Source of the DNA: Diadema setosum
Taxonomy: Eukaryota; Echinodermata; Echinoidea; Diadematoida; Diadematidae
Assembly (NCBI RefSeq): GCF_964275005.1
Contig: NC_092702.1
Span: 1,713,501-1,777,500, forward strand
Direction of reading: 5' to 3'
DNA length: 64,000 nt
Shown: one piece after another, positions 24,749-39,347 of the stretch
Layout: the number at the start of each line of letters is the position of its first letter
How positions within the stretch are numbered: position 1 is the stretch's first letter
Position numbers and translations under genes: made by a program
Notes under the pieces: generated by a model
The model's database searches: none
Told to the model about the DNA's origin: nothing
What the model saw: the letters and a program-made list of their open reading frames with translations, nothing else

Positions 24749-24907
24749 TTGGAACAAGTTCACTCGGTTGACAGCAGGTTCATCCGTATTTATTGCTACT
24801 CGGAGTTTCATGCAACCTCCATAAGGCGCAATCATGGAGGTTGCATGAAACTCCGAGTAGCAATAAATACGGATGAACCTGCTGTCAACCGAGTGAACTT
24901 GTTCCAA
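24749..24907. repeat. Perfect 74-bp inverted repeat with 11-nt loop (copy 1)
   Basis: The left arm 24749-24822 and right arm 24834-24907 are exact reverse complements; the spacer is AAGGCGCAATC. Transcribed, it would fold into a 74-bp hairpin without mismatch. A (TA)n tract abuts it at 24731. Overlapping open frames of about 61-64 codons on both strands are a by-product of the symmetry. It recurs unchanged at 39348-39506. Confidence 0.95.
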
Positions 24908-27567
24908 TACTTTCTAAAGCTCTCCCTTTGAGGATATCGAGCACTCTTCATAGAAGGATAGAATCACCAAGTGTATATATATAATTATGTATATATATTT
25001 GTTTTAAAACTGTGCATATAATGCACATAATCACTTCTTTACCATTGATAACATGGTCCCTGATATAGAAGGTGTTATGTAATGTCAATCTTTCGTGCAT
25101 CTGGTAAATTTGGCAAAGTTAATGGTATTTTCGCCGACTAAAACAAAGTCATCTGTCTCCGATTACAATTGTATCATAAAACATCATTAATGCCATATAT
25201 TCTTGATTGCACTATTCTTTTAAGAGTGACAAAGCAGTACTACTGTTTTGGTTAATGTCATGTTTCTTTGTGCGATTTGTTGCCATAATATTAGACTCGA
25301 CAATCAGGATTTTCAAGCACTTCCGTTAACATGGCTTCCGAAGTAGGTACAGACACATCTTATTCAAGTCACTATGCATGACAGATCAGAGCTTGTTTGG
25401 CATCAGTGTGTAAACGTCTTCACTAACCAGAGAATTGCAGAGCTGGAAGTACGCAGTCCATTGGTTAAACTGATTATCTCTGATTTGTATATGAGCAGGA
25501 GCACAGATAGTCAAAATTTAGATCTATGCTCTTATATCGTTCAAGCCGTTCGTATATAAGTATCAATCTATAAGGAAATCATGAATGATTAGTATTTGAT
25601 ACAAGTGATCAAAATGACCATCTATATGCTCTCAATCAACGTGTGTGCGTGTGTACTGGTACTCTGTTTTTCATTTTCTGTAGCTGTCGTTTAATTCCTT
25701 GTGTGGTGTATTGACAATGAATGAATAAATTACAGATTTATCGACAGCTTTTCAGCAATTCGTTATCCTCAATATATCAGAAATTGGTTAATATGCTAAT
25801 AAAAAGATGAAATATAGAGGCGTATAATGCAACAAGTTCTCGTTTTCTACTGCCCCTATATCTTTGCTGTTGTGATATTCCTTTTTTACCCTGTATCATT
25901 GAATTTTGCCATTCTAGTATTTCTTCTCCTTGGGCCTCTTCGCATCATCTCTCCATTCTCTCTGTTTAAACATTGTCCCCGCTAGCTGTCCACTATTCAT
26001 ACGTTCTATATCAGCACTTCGTATGATTTCACCCAAAGGATGAGTATATTAGGCCCAACTGAACCATCGCTAGCATTGCCTCAATATTTGACAATTAAAC
26101 AGAAAACACAAGAAGTAGACACGTTGAGTATAATAAATAACTACTTTATTCAATATAGTATTCATGCTTAAACGCATTTTTTTGAATTCATATTCAGCTG
26201 AACATTTTCTCTGTTGGTAATACCTAATCTAGACAAATTATTGTGCATATCAGGTGTTTGTTTGTTTGTTTGTTTGTTTGTTTGTTTGTTTGTTTGTTTA
26301 TGGATAATCATCATTGGATGACTATTTTGCATTAATCGGTGGTTGGTTGGTTGGTATGTATCCAAAACGGCAACAGCAACAAAATCTCCAGGTAACATGC
26401 TGACCACGGCAAGGCTCACCGTCTTGTCTATGAATGCGAAGCGCGGGAAAACAGTCCAGATGGAGAAGCGGTATGGAAGCTCGACTGATTTGGCCCGATC
26501 GAGTGGTCGAAATGATGCAAGCGCATTAAGAATACGGCTTTAATGAGTTTGAGCAATGCTTGTACTTTTGTGTTGAAATATGAAGGCGCTGCGACTTTCA
26601 GATGACACTTCTACTCAGACGCAATATTTTTTTTTTCAAAACACATCTTAAAATGCTACAATAAACATCATGATAAATTGTCAGCTGCAAGTTAATACAA
26701 AAATATTCAATAAATAGCAATTCATAAGCAGCTGAAAACTTCGACATATACACATTTCAATCAACATCGTTATAGTAATGCGAAACATATTCAAATATAC
26801 TTCTTACTTAAAATTACTCGTACTAATCTACTAACAATAAACGTTGCATGAGATAATCATTGACAAAACATTTCATTTTCAACCTTCTTACAATAATAGA
26901 ATACTGACAAAATCAAAATCAGTTAAAATCATCGATTTACGAAAAAATCATAAAGAGTAAAACAACAACAAAAATAACTAAAAAGATTTCGCAGCAAGCA
27001 CAGTACTATTTCGTTGGTCACTCTTCCTTATATAACTTGGCAACTCCTTGCGATTTAGAATTTGCATGCCGTGAGATACGGGTTACAAATTCGCATGTCG
27101 ACATGAAGAACTTCAATTTGAAATGCCTTCGATGCATGCTGTATTTAAGGACATCGAAAGGCATCCGGGTCTATGTATTGGGTGTATTGGGTATGGGTGA
27201 GTAACGCGCGCAACTCTGAATGATCGGGCCAATAGATCAGCGCTTGCCGCTAGGACTGTTTTCTAATACTCCACGACGCATAGTTGATGTTGATGACGAT
27301 TTAGATGATGTAAGGAGAAACCGACGGAATATTCTTCCGGTTTCTCTCTTGCCTTTGGTAGCAATATTACCTGGAGATGTTTGCTGCTGTTGATTGCCAA
27401 AAGTTTTAAAATTTTGAATATTTTTTTTTTTTTTAAGTTGTTGATTGAGCTGTGGCTATCTGATCACAGACATATTTTTTTTTATTCTTGTAACTTTGTT
27501 TGCTATTGTTCCGACGTGATTTGTTTTGTTTTGTTTTGTTTTTCATTTTGAACTTTTTTGAACGTAT
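24908..27567. other. Intergenic stretch at the end of the duplicated unit (copy 1)
   Basis: AT-rich, without a supported gene. It holds a (TTTG)n array at 26255-26299 (one unit longer at 40854-40902), a GGTT run at 26340, long T runs near 27421, and a (TTTTG)n run at 27525. Short hairpins lie near 27123-27165 and 27315-27350. It recurs at 39507-42176. Confidence 0.5.
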
Positions 27568-28308
27568 CTGTTAACTCTTACAGAGAGAAAGATCACCTTT
27601 CAATTTATAACAGATTTATGATTTCATGCCACCATATATAGCCTATTCTCTTATCATTTATCTATTATCATTTTTTTTTTCTGTTTAAAAACCATCTTCC
27701 TCTGTTCTTCCAAGCACCCCCTGTCTCATATTCAAAGTCGTTTAGTGTTTTTTTACCAGTCATCAAAAGTCTGGTGTCTTGCATCAATAGTTGCAAGAAT
27801 AATGCAAAGAATATCCTCTAGTGATGCCAAAGAAACAGGGGAAAGTGTTTTTATTTCTAAAATAGTATGATATATTAAAACCATATCGTAATTTGGCATA
27901 TTGCATGTGGATCAGTTACAATACCTAGAAAGTCCTGCAGCAGAACGCAGTCATTTTTTGTGAGCTGACTATAGTTAAATCCTTTAGTGAACTTTTTTGT
28001 TAATTAATCACATTGTAAATCACACACTCTATCAGGGGAATTTGGAGCATTGCACACTTTCAATTCTGTGTTTGCTTGGCATTCTTCTGGTAGTGGTGGT
28101 CTATACAGATGAAGCTTACAGCGATTTAGGTATAAAAGTTTCAAATCCATTTATGCATGATACAAAGTGAAAGTGTGAAATGTTGCCATATCTGTTGTAT
28201 AGGTCTAGCAGAAACCATCAAAAGGAATTACATTTCATGAGAGACAAGTATGAGCAGTATATCTTTATTAGTTTGTCTTAGATGTAAACAATCATGTTTT
28301 AAGGGTTA

Positions 28309-29168
28309 TTATACCCCCGCCAAACGAAGTTTGAAGGGGGTATATAGGAATCAGCGGACGGTCGGGCGGTCGGGCGGTCGGTCAGGCGGTCGGGCGGTCG
28401 GTCGGGCGGGCGGTCGGTCCGTTGCAAATCTTGCGTCGCGAACTACTTCCTCAGTTTTCAACCGATTCCCATAAAACTTGGCACAGATGTGTGCCTTGGG
28501 TTGTAGATGTGCAAGACGTATTTTTTGACAGTACCCAAAAGTACGTTGCCATGGTAACGGCATATTATGGGCAAAAATGGGTACAAATCTTGCGTCGCAA
28601 ACTCCTCCCACAGTTTTTGATCAATTTTTATGAAATTAGGTACAGATGTTCATCTGAATATGTTAATGTGCAAGACACATATTTCCGCAGTGGCAAAAAG
28701 TGCGTTGCCATGGTAACGGCATGTTATTGGTAAAATATAGGGCAAAATGCTTCATGGCAAAACTGCTTCATCAGTGTTCTTCCAATTCTCATGGAATTCA
28801 TATTGAATGTTTGTCTTAGGATATAGGTCAGCATGACACATTTCTTGACAGTGACAAAAAGTATGTTGCCATGGTAACAGCTCACATATTATGAGCCAAA
28901 ATGATGGAAAATTTTGTGTTGCAAACTACTTTCTCAGTTTTTGCCCAATTTCCATGAAACTTGGTACAGATGTGTGCCTTTGGTTGTAGATGTGCAAGAC
29001 ACATTTTTCGACAGTACCCGAAAGTACGTTGCCATGGTAACGGCATATTAATGGCAGAAGATCAAGGAAAGATCTTGCGGATTTAACTACTTCCTCAGTT
29101 TTTTGACCAAAGCTTATGAAATGTTGTTTTGACCAAAGCTTATGAAATGTTGTTTGGCGGGGGTATAA
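28309..29168. mobile_element. Non-autonomous inverted-repeat element with ~160-bp internal repeats (copy 2)
   Basis: Identical counterpart of the element at 13710, carried along by the large duplication and not separately inserted. GTTGCCATGGTAAC occurs at 28545, 28704, 28865 and 29028. Confidence 0.8.
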
Positions 29169-31205
29169 CCAGTCGCTGTAGCGACATTTCTAGTTTCAAC
29201 TGGAAGGTTGCTTTAGTATCCATGAGATGATGTGAAAGATATTTCACTTAATTAAATAGTTTGTATAAAATGATGATATGGATTCTAATCAAATGATTGA
29301 ATGAGATCTATCACATGACCAATCTGTTATTTTGCCTGAATGCCCAACTTTACTTTTTACCAGTTGTTAGTGTACCAGACTGCTTGTCTATGCAAAGCTG
29401 CATTGCCTGCGTTTGGAGCTGGTGCTTGCCTGGAGTCTTGGAGAAAATGGCTGCTGCAGAATGTATATCATGTCATTGTTTTTGTTTTTTTTTAAACAAA
29501 TAATATACATTACTTGGATGGGCATTATCAAAATTTTCCACCCTCCATAAGTTTTGCACAGTTCTAAACGCACACATGGCTTCACCTTGTCTGTTTCTGG
29601 CTATTCCAAAGTTACTGTCGGGTGGATAATTGTCACTAATACCCTCTGTAATGTGCATTGTTTGTACACTAGTACAAAAAAGATGCAAAATAAAAGACAA
29701 TGATTTACTATTCCACAACAGTTTAAGAGGAGAATATTTGTGAAGGTCTTGGGTCACATGTTAAAATGAAAGGGCATGACATAGTTTGTAGTCAATCAAA
29801 TTGAAGAGAAGAAAATATTACACATTCATGAGACATATTGTGTCATTGGAGAGATTTTTTTATAGATAATTCATAACTTGTTTTCCAAAGAATTGTATAA
29901 ATTCTATGTAGTGTCTCTTTTCTCTCTGTATTAGTGAATAATGCCAAATAGTAATGATTCTTTCCTCTTTTTTTATACTTTTTTGTGAGGGTATAGAAAA
30001 GACTATGGTCTCCACACTTGTCATTTATAGTAGGTATAGTTTTTTTTTTTCTTTACTGTTACTGACTTTAACTTTTGCAGAGAGGCAACTTTATCTGTAT
30101 TTCTGTTCTTGATTTTGTGAAATCCCAAAGTACAGTTTGAAGTGCAATATTATTTCTATTTCCAGCATTTGACAAAATTGTCAAATCTTTTTAAGGTCTT
30201 AAACTCTCATATCAGATTTAGAGTTTGGATGTACAAATAGTTGTATTATCAAAATGTATTTGTCATATGATTCTGTGTTTGTTTTTGATGTCTTGTTTTG
30301 ATATGTTCTCATTTCTGATTGCAACAGTTATTACAGTATAAAGATATACCAACCTTAACTAATAGTTATAAAGAAAATATGAAACAGAATCAGTTTGTTA
30401 TAATTCCAGTCATTTGGCTTTGCTCATCGATTTTGTGATGCAAATAGTAAGAGCTCAGTGTAAAGGAATTAATAACCATATTTAAGTCAACTCATATTTC
30501 TCTTTTAAATTGTTTTTACTTCATTTTATGATTAACCCTTTGTGTGCTTTGAGTGCAAATCGGCACAGATAAAATCCATAGCCTTGTACACATTGTCAAA
30601 AATCCCTGGTACAGAAAGGGGTAAAGTGAGAGAAAATCAGAGTGTCCATCAAGTGTTACAGCAAGCTTTGACCTTGTGTACAAGGCAAGATTCACCACAT
30701 TCTGCTACACACAATATCAGCAACAAATGTAGGGAAAATCCATCCGTAGAAGAAGTATGCGGTGATTGCAATCTATGTGACGCGCCATCGATTGCCACAA
30801 ATCCATGGAAATTCATTTGACAGGGAAACAAATTTATCAGTTGAACAAAAGATATTCTCTGATTAGTGTTTTGTCCCTGTAGATTAAAACAACTAAAAAA
30901 AGTTACCTGCTGCAAGAAAGAACATGCTGCTCAGTACTTACAGAATATTTATGCAGTACGCTGTCAAAACTGATTTAATCTTACTGTAGACATTGCCATG
31001 TGATGCAAGCAATTTGATTCTTGTTTTTTGATACTGTCACATAAAATGCGAAACAGAAAGAGATCATGGAATTCTCAGACTGTAATCATTTGCCTAATTG
31101 TAACGGTAACATGTTTTCGAAGAATGAAATGATTTGGTTATGTAATGTTCAACATTATAACAGCATGACCTGACATTTTGATGATGGATTAATATGCTCT
31201 TGTGT

Positions 31206-31372
31206 CAGGGGCGGATCCAGGAATTCCGTAAAGAGGGGGCACCTTTACAAAATTAAAGGGGGAGGGGCGCACGCACCCCTCCTCCATTTTTCTTTTTATT
31301 TCTTTTGTTTTAACAAAAAAAAAAATAATAAGGGGGCGCGCGCCCGGTGCACTCCCCCCGGATCCGCCACTG
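31206..31372. mobile_element. Short inverted-repeat element, GGCGGATCC family (copy 2)
   Basis: Counterpart of the element at 16607 inside the second large copy, differing by one A in the central run. Confidence 0.7.
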
Positions 31373-34300
31373 GACAAAGTCAGTTGTTAATTTTTCATCT
31401 GATTGTTGTCTCATTAAGACAAAAGATGGATAATATGAGGAATGGAATGTTGCCTAGTTGTGTGAATCGGTATTTGACCAAATTAAAGCCTTGATAATCA
31501 ACCATACAATATCTTTTGAATGATGCCTTGTGATTTGACCTGATGTGATTACAACAATCCTGAGAGATGTGGTGGAAAAAGAAATTTAATGGATGGAATA
31601 GAGGATAGAAGAAGAGAAATTGCTTCAGAGAGAGAAGAATCAGTGAATAGAGTACGTAGCAAAATGAGAGATTTGTAAAAATGAGCCATTAGATTGCACA
31701 AAATAGATTTTCAAATCTAAGTGTCGATAAATTATCAACCATTATGCCCTGTGGTCATCTGACATACTGTACTATAAACACTCTGGGGTGGTCATTGTCA
31801 TATCAGATGAGGAACTCCTCATTTATGTGGTTACATATGACTTCAATGGAAACTTACCTAACTAAAATGATTTTCTGAGTGAAGCTTTTTTTTTTCTCTC
31901 TCTCTCTCATCTCAGACATCAAATCGTTGCGACGTTCATTCATTTCCCCAGGGAGTGCAATCTTTGCTTAGTTCTTTTTAAGGCATTCAAAAAGATGAAG
32001 AATTTTACTTTTGCAGAGGACAGTAATGCATCTGATTGTACGTTTGTTTGTGTCTGGATTTTTCTATTTCATTATTGTCCTTCGTAGGATGTTAAACGAT
32101 GTACACAATTTTATTGCATTACACATTCGAGTACATACATGTAAGTATGAACACACTTCTATGTTAATTTTGTTTTATTTCAGACAGATGCACCCGAGTG
32201 ACCCTGATACTCCCATCTGTAAATGTGATAAAAACGGTCGTTTCGAAGGGAGTACGAATATTAAATTTTGTTGAAAGATCATGAATTGGAACTAATTCAA
32301 ACTAATTCTCACTATACTGTGAAAGTAAATAACTCTTTACACTGCCCCTCTCATTCCCTTTTGTTGCTAATTATTAAGACAAACAGAACTCTTTTTATTC
32401 TTTAGTGCGTGCTCCCAGGTTCGTCTTGTTTACTTTTTTCTTCGTCCTAGTTTGTATCGATCCAATTCCATTGACTCGGGGACAATTGTCCGTAACTCGA
32501 CAATATAAAGGTGAAAAGAATGGAATAAAGAACGCTTGTATTCTTCATTGAGGCTTTGAACTCTCCCCACCCCTCTTTTCCATGTCTTAACCGAACATTT
32601 ATTGTGCCATAAATTATGCTCATTACAGGGCCAGGAAACTCCATGTATGATAATGTATACCATGAATATTTGTTATGTCCGCACGCGTTTGATTCAGTGC
32701 GTGCTGTTTGTAAAGCAAGCTGAGGGGACTCTACATTCCAGTTAAAATTAGGTCAGATATTGTGCGAGTATATCTTCCAACATAGAATAACAAGACGGCA
32801 AATCGATGAAATTCAGCTCCGTGTCGTCATCATTGAGGGGGTAGGAGAGAAAGTTCAAACTTTTGCCCTCCCCCAGCCATAGGGGAAGTAAGTCGCAGGA
32901 TGGACAGTTCTGAGAGGTTGAAGAGGTTCCGGAATTGCATCGCCATGAAATTTTGGCGCCGTTTATCAAACGGAAATCGACTATGTGAGAAAGCTTCCCA
33001 TTATTGGTCTGTTTCTTCTTGGTGTGGTAAGTAAAGCCAGGGAGGTGGGATAGACCGTTTTGGTAAAGCAGTCGTGGGTTTACTAAACTGACCAAAAAAA
33101 AATCGTAAATGCATATAGGCGTATACATTGTACCTCTAATGTGGTAGACTTGTCAGCACGTTATTGAGTCGTGTGATTTGAACAGGTATACGATCAAGCG
33201 ACTTATAAAATGTACTTGCAAAGTGGGAGGAAAAATGTCAGTATTTCGCGTATTCATCTTGTCTTGAATGAAATCATCCATCATGACCCTGTGTAGGCTT
33301 ACTTCGTTACACGCTTCTTTGCAGTTAATTTTAATGTTTGTTCGGAAGCACACGTGTAAAAGATCGTGCAATATCCCCATCGATATAAACTATAAGTAGT
33401 AATACACATTGTCTGGATTCACGCAGAGAATGGAATAGATTTCGGACAACACATTAAACATGAACTGTATGAATTAATGTTACTTTCCTGCAATTATAAA
33501 AATCACCTTGAACGCAACACCGTAGCGATGTAGAGCCTGATGTTTGGATGGTAGGCATATTTTGTTGATGTGATTTCAATGATGATTCTGTATAACATGT
33601 CTATGATAGTTATATCCATGCATGAATGTTATGAATAAGATTACTTATACGTGAGAAGAATGAATTTCACGCAGATTCATCAATTCGGTTTTCATCCATT
33701 CTGCCACTTTATTTTGTAGGGACTACTAGTATATCATTTCATATTGATGAGCAATACAATCCCCAGGTCATTTGTTTTACTTTTTTTTTTATAGATCTTT
33801 TAATAGTTACAACACAACACTATATGCATACTTGTTCTCCCGCCACCTTTCTCTATCTCTGAAATTGCTTTCCAATATCTTGTTTGTGCAGGAATTATCA
33901 CTGATGTTTCCGGGTTGATCGAGGGTTTTCGATGTAATGTCAAATGATTTATGTTTTCATCAATCTAAACACAATCCCTCGTCATTTGTTTGAATCAAGA
34001 TGTCAACTATAAAGTAAGCAACAAACGACATTATCATCTCGATAATTATTGGCTGAAATCATGTCATTCTGGGGATACATGAATTTCCCAGGAAAACCCA
34101 ATCTCTTCTACATGTAGTTTGTTTTTGTTTGCTTTTCATTAATACGAACCGAAAGTTTTAGAATAGGTGTTCGGTCAGAAATTGACGGGCGCGCAGTGAA
34201 GATGGAGAAGTTTCGCACTTCCTTTTTGAACTATGATAACGACTTTGGTCCTTGTCTCGTATCGTATAACAGAGAACATTTTCCCGTATCTTTACTCGCC

Positions 34301-34520
34301 ATGTTGCCACGATGTGCAATATCCCTGGTGCAGCGTATCTTTTAGATAGTTGCACATTCTTATGGCGATAGCAGATGAACAGGTCTTTCAGTGATTCAAC
34401 AATATCCCGGCTGGTTTGGCCGACAGAAAATACATGTAGCGCTCTACTGGAACCCAGTGACATTGCCTTTTACATGTACATGTATTGTATAATTTGTGAC
34501 CCGGTTTGTGACATAAAGAG

Positions 34521-36867
34521 TCAAAAGCTGAAGAGTTTCTTCCCGAAGTCTTTCCCGCGTGCCTTGAGGTAGCGGCAGGCCAGCGAGCTAGCTGCCTTGA
34601 TGGCCGACCAAGTACCATCGACTTGCATCGGCTCTGCGCCCGGCGGGTTGGTGAATTCCACAACCAACGAGTATCGTCCGCACTCCACCGTAAACTCCAG
34701 AGTCTCTTGGAAGTTTTCACCCACCTGCTGCTCGTGTTCATCGACGTCGGTGCATGGGGCGTTTTTGGCTTCGAAAGATGTACTCCCAGGTTCTTGCCCT
34801 ACTCTGACGTTTTCTGCTCTGTCTTTACGTGCTGATATAAGTTTGGACAGTTTATCTGTGTCTGCATCTGAACTTTTCATGTCCCGTTTTGTGGAGAAGG
34901 TGTCAGTCTCTTCAGGAGCTGGTTTGAACGATTCGGACACCGATGTCAAGGTACCATCCTCAACGTCTCCATAGTCGCCGCTCATCGAAGCTTTCACATC
35001 TCCTGCGGCTAGAATGACTATGTCTCGGTGAGACTCAGCGTGGAGTTCCTTCCCCTCGATACGATTGTTTGTGTTGTCATTTGGGACCTTGGCACCCCGA
35101 GGCTGATCACTGCTATACTCTCCCGACACTGAGCCGGAGTTCTCGCACCCTCGCCGTGGTGCTCTGTCACGATGGATTCGAACTTTTTGTGCAAAGGAGT
35201 TAATGACATCCATACAATCTTTAATCTCATCCTCAGCTTCCCTTATTGCAAGGTACAGCTCGTCAAGGGTACCGTCCGTTTCATTGTCGCAGTCGACATC
35301 GCTCTCGTTTAAACCTCCGGACAGATCGCTGACAACGGTTAAATCCTCGCTAGATTCGTCATCTTCTCTGGTGGACAGGTTGTTGAAGGTGTAAGACTGG
35401 TTGAAGTTTTTGATGATTTCTGCTGTCAACTTCGACTCGCTCTCGGGTTTGCATGAGCCGTCATCGTGATTTTGGTCTTCCGTCTGGAATTCACGTCTGC
35501 GAAAATTGGTACTCTTACCAAATTTCTGATAAAATAAATGCCAATGAAATACAAAGGCAGCTTTCAGTTTCACATATTCAAGACAGCTTGTACTTTAATG
35601 CTTTAAATGATGTTATTTTATCTCACTTGTTTTTAACAAACTCACCTTGTTCATTGAAAAGCCCGAGTAAAACTATAAGAAATCAAGCTAGAAGTGAAAA
35701 TAAATCGCAAGATAAGCTTTCTTTCAGGTAGTGAACGAAATCATTGGGGTTGTGGGAAAGTGTATGTAGAGGTAAAATGGTTTTATGAACAAATTTTTCA
35801 ACTACATGGATAACTATAATTTTAGCAAATTGCTCAAGCGATTATGAACTTTGAAAGCAAACGTAACAAACATATAACCAATTTCTCTCAAATATAATTA
35901 AATATAATAGATAGATAGATATAAATATATTATATTATAGGTACATTATATAAATATATATATATCGCGACTTTGCGGGCTGTATAATTGATCTAATAAT
36001 TTCCCCAGTAAGTTGGATATAAAGCCAAGCTATCATTGTAAGGTACAAGCATGTATTATACATTTCAGCGTTAAAACTGTGTTTCAACGATTAATGTAGA
36101 CGAGATAATATCTTTTGTGCTTAACTCGAATCAAATTGAACACAAACGTAAGTGCTCCGCAAATAGAATGAGTGTAACTGTGACTAAATTTCATGAGTGA
36201 CCGTTAACATTTTTCATAACATCAATTAATATATCTATTATACAATTTTGTACGTCCTGTGTTAGATATTTCATTGTGTACCTTCTGATTCTTTGTGTTC
36301 AATCTGGGCCTGGAGTTGGCCACTGCTTTCTCGTCATTCTCCGTTTGACCTGTACCAATGAGACAAAAAGGGGAAAATTTAAATGAAAAGAGAGATATTA
36401 GGATCTATATAAATATATAGAGAGAGGGGGGGGGGATAATAACCGCTGTTGTCGCAATCTACTGGTAACGTTGATATTGAAATTTTGTTCAGGTTGACCT
36501 ATACGGATGCCATTCTTGACAAAGAGTATACACATTTCGTAACTGTTTATAAAGTCCTTGAAAAATTAGTTTATATGTATAGTTTTACTTTCGGTGTTTC
36601 AAAAGCGTCCGGACTCCCTTACTATATAGTTGCTCGAAAAAAAATGTGATACTGTAGTACAAAATGGTGTTCACAGTGTCTGGCTGGGTCATGTGCAAAG
36701 TACATGTATATGGAGATTCCAGACTTTCTTATGAGCGAGAAATACTACAGAAAATTTGTTGCCTGTACTGTATTTGTTGTGGTCTCACCTGATGTAAAAC
36801 AACATGTCAGATATGACTTTGTCAGAAATCCCTTTCTCTTTCGAGCCGGAAATGTTTCCTTTTCCAT
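34521..36867 (-). CDS. Unrecognised 383-aa acidic protein, three exons (copy 2)
   Basis: Second copy of the gene at 19921-22268, with exons 36867-36789, 36349-36282 and 35525-34521. I see no change in any exon, so both copies would encode the same protein. The promoter repeats upstream are duplicated too, so both copies could be expressed. Confidence 0.75.
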
Positions 36868-37034
36868 GGCCTTCTTACGTTCTTTCTATAGCTCGGAAGA
36901 TAACGTAATGCTCCGATTTTCGTACAAGTGACTTGTCACCTCGAAACAATGGATAGCAGTGTAGTACTGCAAGTAAATCAGTGGTGTGCTTTTGTTTACA
37001 CTTGTCACCACGGTGAAGAATACGCAATTAACTC

Positions 37035-37189
37035 GGACGTCACAATGAAGAAATATTTTTGAAGCGCGTTAGTACGCAGTAACCCATTCCTGACGTCACA
37101 ATAAGACATTATTCAAAGCGCGTTGATGCGCAGCAACTCATTCAGGCGTCACAATACACATGAGTCTAGTTTTGCGCATGCTCATTGGT
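37035..37189 (-). promoter_or_regulatory. Promoter-like direct repeats with CRE and NRF1-type motifs (copy 2)
   Basis: Counterpart of the repeats at 22436-22590, same three units and the same TGACGTCA palindrome at 37091-37098. No difference from copy 1 seen. Confidence 0.6.
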
Positions 37190-37723
37190 TAGAATAAGCT
37201 GCTTTCTCGCACGCAATTTTCGTCTCAAGCCTGCGCCAGAGCGCCCGATGCTACAGTTAACTTCTCTCTGTACATAAAACACATACTGACATGATTTTGT
37301 GTGATGGACATCGACACAATTCAATTAAGTTCAAGTTGCTTTTTTATTTTATCAACTTTTGCCAGCCACTGTTAATACTGCTTTCCTATCTTATTACTAG
37401 AGCTTACATTGTAAAGTGACTCGTGAAAACATAATATCCAATGTCAGCACTTTTAGCACCTCAAAGATTGCAGACATATAAGATTTATAGATTTTTAACT
37501 GATGTATAAAAATCATTTTGTGCATACAGATTGTCTATTCAAATTTGATTTGGAGTCTTTTATTGAATTCTTGATAACATTGTGATCCAAGCACAACAGG
37601 TATACATTACGCTGAGTCATTATATCACTTCTCTTGTAAATCAATATTGATTGATATCAATTTTAAGCAAATTGTGCTATGACGTCTTTGTCTTCCTTTT
37701 TGTATATCACATTTTGTTTTTAG

Positions 37724-38696
37724 GCGGGATAACACCATGCTAAAGGTGAACCTTCTTTCTCGTATGTTTGCAGCTTTCCTTGGCATTATCGTCGGTAAGT
37801 GTGTGGGTGAACAGATGGATTTTTCTCTGAGCTGTGCACATACGTGTACTAGCAATATGTAATATGTAATATGTATATCTTGCAGAATGTAATGTATAGC
37901 AATATAAGTACGGTACATTAGTTCAAATGTCGAATGCATGAATTGTGTCTTTGAAGGAGTTAAGTCTTCAGCTTCAAGCTCAAATATCAAAGACGGACAC
38001 TTCTGACGAGAAGCATGTCTCCTCCAATCATAATGACGTCAATAATGATGTACACAGTAGTCTTATCGCTGATTCTTCCTACGATATCTTATCATTAGTA
38101 GAATACTTGTTTTATCAGTCATTCTTCTTTCCGTGTCTTCTTCCCTGACCTTTCCACTGTCATCGCTCGCTATCATCTTACCTCACATCGTTTTTATCCA
38201 TGTTTTTTTTTTTCCTTCTCGGCCTTCTAAAATCTTCTTCATATCTATGGCCATCCCTTAAATCTTATACAGTCAAACCTGTCTATAGTGGCCACCAAAG
38301 GGAGAAGAAAAAAGTGGCCGTTATAGACAGGTGGCCGCTATAGACTTGGCCGTTAGCATGTCTTTTCTCTGGGAAGAAACGTTTTAGTGACCATATAGTA
38401 TGGCGAGTGGCCGCTAAGGCAGGTTTGACTGTAGTCGTTGTCATGTTCTTACTGCTTTTTGTCTCCTTTTCTGCTTGCCATTCTGTGTTTAGTTCGTATT
38501 CCACTCACGATATGCACCATCTTCCTTACATACACATGTTTACACAGCTACTGATGCTTCGCTCCTAACGTCCACGGGAACACCTAACGACCCGGTGGTG
38601 GGGTCTGCCCGCTCGCTATACCACTCCATTGGGTTGATGTCCGCCTGCTTGGTGCTATGCCTGGCAAGTCATCACCGAGTTGGTGCTGCTCTATAG
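37724..38696 (+). CDS. Small two-exon gene, 68-aa hydrophobic protein (copy 2)
   Basis: Second copy of the gene at 23125, with exons 37724-37794 (ATG 37737) and 38548-38696. The coding sequence is unchanged; one substitution (37835) lies in the intron. Confidence 0.55.
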
Positions 38697-39347
38697 CATT
38701 ACGTTGTCGGACCACGTTGTGAAATGAAGATTATAGTACAGCTACTGTAAAAAATCAACTGAACTGAAGCTATTCATCCAAGTATACAACTCCCTGTCGT
38801 ACTGCACAAGCATCATGAGGTCGTCTCAGCTTCAGCAGCTTTACCTATATAAGCGAGATGAACGCCGTATGCAGTGATTCTACCCTGGATACTCCGGAAT
38901 AGAGATATCCTGTAAAGAAGAAGTCACACAATACATGTTCATGATGTATTTTATTATCATTTTTTTTTATAGAAAGTATAGGCCTTATTATGTATAGGTG
39001 ATGACATTATATTTCTGTTTGATGAAAATGAAGATTATAGTACAGCTACTGTAAAAAATCAACTGAACTGAAGCTATTCATCCAAGTATACAACTCCCTG
39101 TCGTACTGCACAAGCATCATGAGGTCGTCTCAGCTTCAGCAGCTTTACCTATATAAGCGAGATGAACGCCGTATGCAGTGATTCTACCCTGGATACTCCG
39201 GAATAGAGATATCCTGTAAAGAAGAAGTCACACAATACATGTTCATGATGTATTTTATTATCATTTTTTTTTTATAGAAAGTATAGGCCTTATTATGTAT
39301 AGGTGATGACATTATATTTCTGTTTGATGTATATATATATATGAGTG

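Larger units (their letters stand above)
12968..27567 (+). repeat. 14.6-kb direct tandem duplication, copy 1
   Basis: The sequence from TTAACTCTTACAGAGAG at 12971 recurs from 27571 and stays aligned to the end of the unit (offset 14599-14606). I saw two base substitutions (16534 A versus 31133 T; 23236 C versus 37835 T). The length changes are: T run at 13071 (11 versus 10), A run near 16716 (10 versus 11), G run near 21826 (11 versus 10), TTTG array near 26255 (one unit), T run near 27421 (14 versus 17). The three joints share CTG. The unit holds one complete gene pair and several repeats. Confidence 0.97.

Noticed and set aside
24713-24931. Matching open frames of 61-64 codons on both strands
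   Set aside because: They are identical because they lie on the two arms of a perfect inverted repeat, not because a gene is present.
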